Below are positions 13,624 through 13,740 of a DNA stretch of 13,740 bases, piece by piece; position 1 is the stretch's first letter; each line of letters opens with the position of its first letter. The notes below the pieces were generated by a model. It saw only the letters and a list, made by a program, of their open reading frames with translations, had not been told where the DNA came from and searched no databases. The position numbers and the translations under genes were made by a program. The DNA comes from Actinomycetota bacterium (lineage in GTDB: Bacteria > Actinomycetota > Thermoleophilia > Solirubrobacterales > Solirubrobacteraceae), in NCBI GenBank assembly GCA_009699915.1, contig WLNG01000013.1, forward strand, positions 1 to 13,740, given 5' to 3'.

Positions 13624-13740
13624 ATGTCGCCGTTCAGCGCCGCGTACGGTCCGTGGGCCGTCGTCGCCGGCGCCTCCGAGGGTCTCGGCGCGGCGTTCGT
13701 GCGCCGGCTCGCCGCCGACGGGCTGAACGTCGTGGCGATC
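13624..13740 (+). CDS. Short-chain dehydrogenase/reductase, N-terminal part (cut by window edge)
   Basis: Only 39 codons are present. They read as the first strand, glycine loop and helix of an SDR: AVVAGASEGLG (12-22) with the G-x3-G-x-G cofactor motif at G16, G20 and G22, then AAFVRRLAADGLNVVAI. The ATG lies 2 nt after the TGA of the secreted-protein gene, so translation is probably coupled. The substrate-binding part lies beyond the window. Confidence 0.8.
   Translation, partial: MSPFSAAYGPWAVVAGASEGLGAAFVRRLAADGLNVVAI

Noticed and set aside
1..13740. CRISPR arrays, insertion sequences, integrases, toxin-antitoxin pairs, tRNA genes
   Set aside because: No spaced direct-repeat array, transposase or recombinase domain, small paired ORFs or cloverleaf sequence was found on either strand by reading.

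Overview
The window is high-GC DNA, roughly 70% G+C by eye, packed with genes and carrying several actinobacterial marks: an EthA-type Baeyer-Villiger monooxygenase, a FadB2-like 3-hydroxyacyl-CoA dehydrogenase, many secreted proteins with beta-sandwich tails, and several start codons that look leaderless. Secreted CAP, TSP3 and Fn3/Ig-like proteins with basic beta-rich C-termini make me favour a Thermoleophilia/Solirubrobacterales-like actinobacterium. That placement is inference; I see no rRNA or other phylogenetic marker. No mobile element, CRISPR array or RNA gene was found, and no gene-free stretch exceeds 140 bp.

Layout. (1) 1-730, minus strand: a Sua5-type threonylcarbamoyl-AMP synthase, cut by the left edge. 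(2) 791-2260, plus: an EthA-like FAD monooxygenase, divergent from it. (3) 2331-3191 and 3264-5057, plus: two secreted proteins, a CAP-domain protein and a proteinase K-like S8 protease. (4) 5195-6082 and 6088-7263, plus: a tightly coupled pair of beta-oxidation genes, hydroxyacyl-CoA dehydrogenase and acyl-CoA dehydrogenase. (5) 7267-11623, minus: five genes in transcription order, namely a secreted TSP3-repeat protein, a DHRS12-like SDR, an SRPBCC protein, a cysteine-free carboxymuconolactone-decarboxylase-like protein, and a cyclase-family metal hydrolase. (6) 11705-13621, plus: a large secreted multi-domain protein divergent from the TSP3 gene, followed after 2 nt by a second SDR cut by the right edge.

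Working together. The monooxygenase, two SDRs, cyclase-family hydrolase, hydroxyacyl-CoA dehydrogenase and acyl-CoA dehydrogenase could together oxidise a ketone to an ester or lactone, hydrolyse it and pass the acid to beta-oxidation. This is a hypothesis from gene content only. The secreted genes are interspersed and need not be related to it.

The most interesting non-coding signal is a repeated start-site architecture. Five of the eleven complete or 5'-complete genes outside the left edge case, plus the left-edge gene considered together (five starts of twelve in all), have a TANNNT hexamer ending 6-7 nt before the start codon and no convincing Shine-Dalgarno at usual spacing, as expected for leaderless transcripts. 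One of these, before the S8 protease, lies in a perfect 10-bp inverted repeat. Two others, in the 21- and 23-nt gaps of the minus-strand gene run, share an identical 10-mer.
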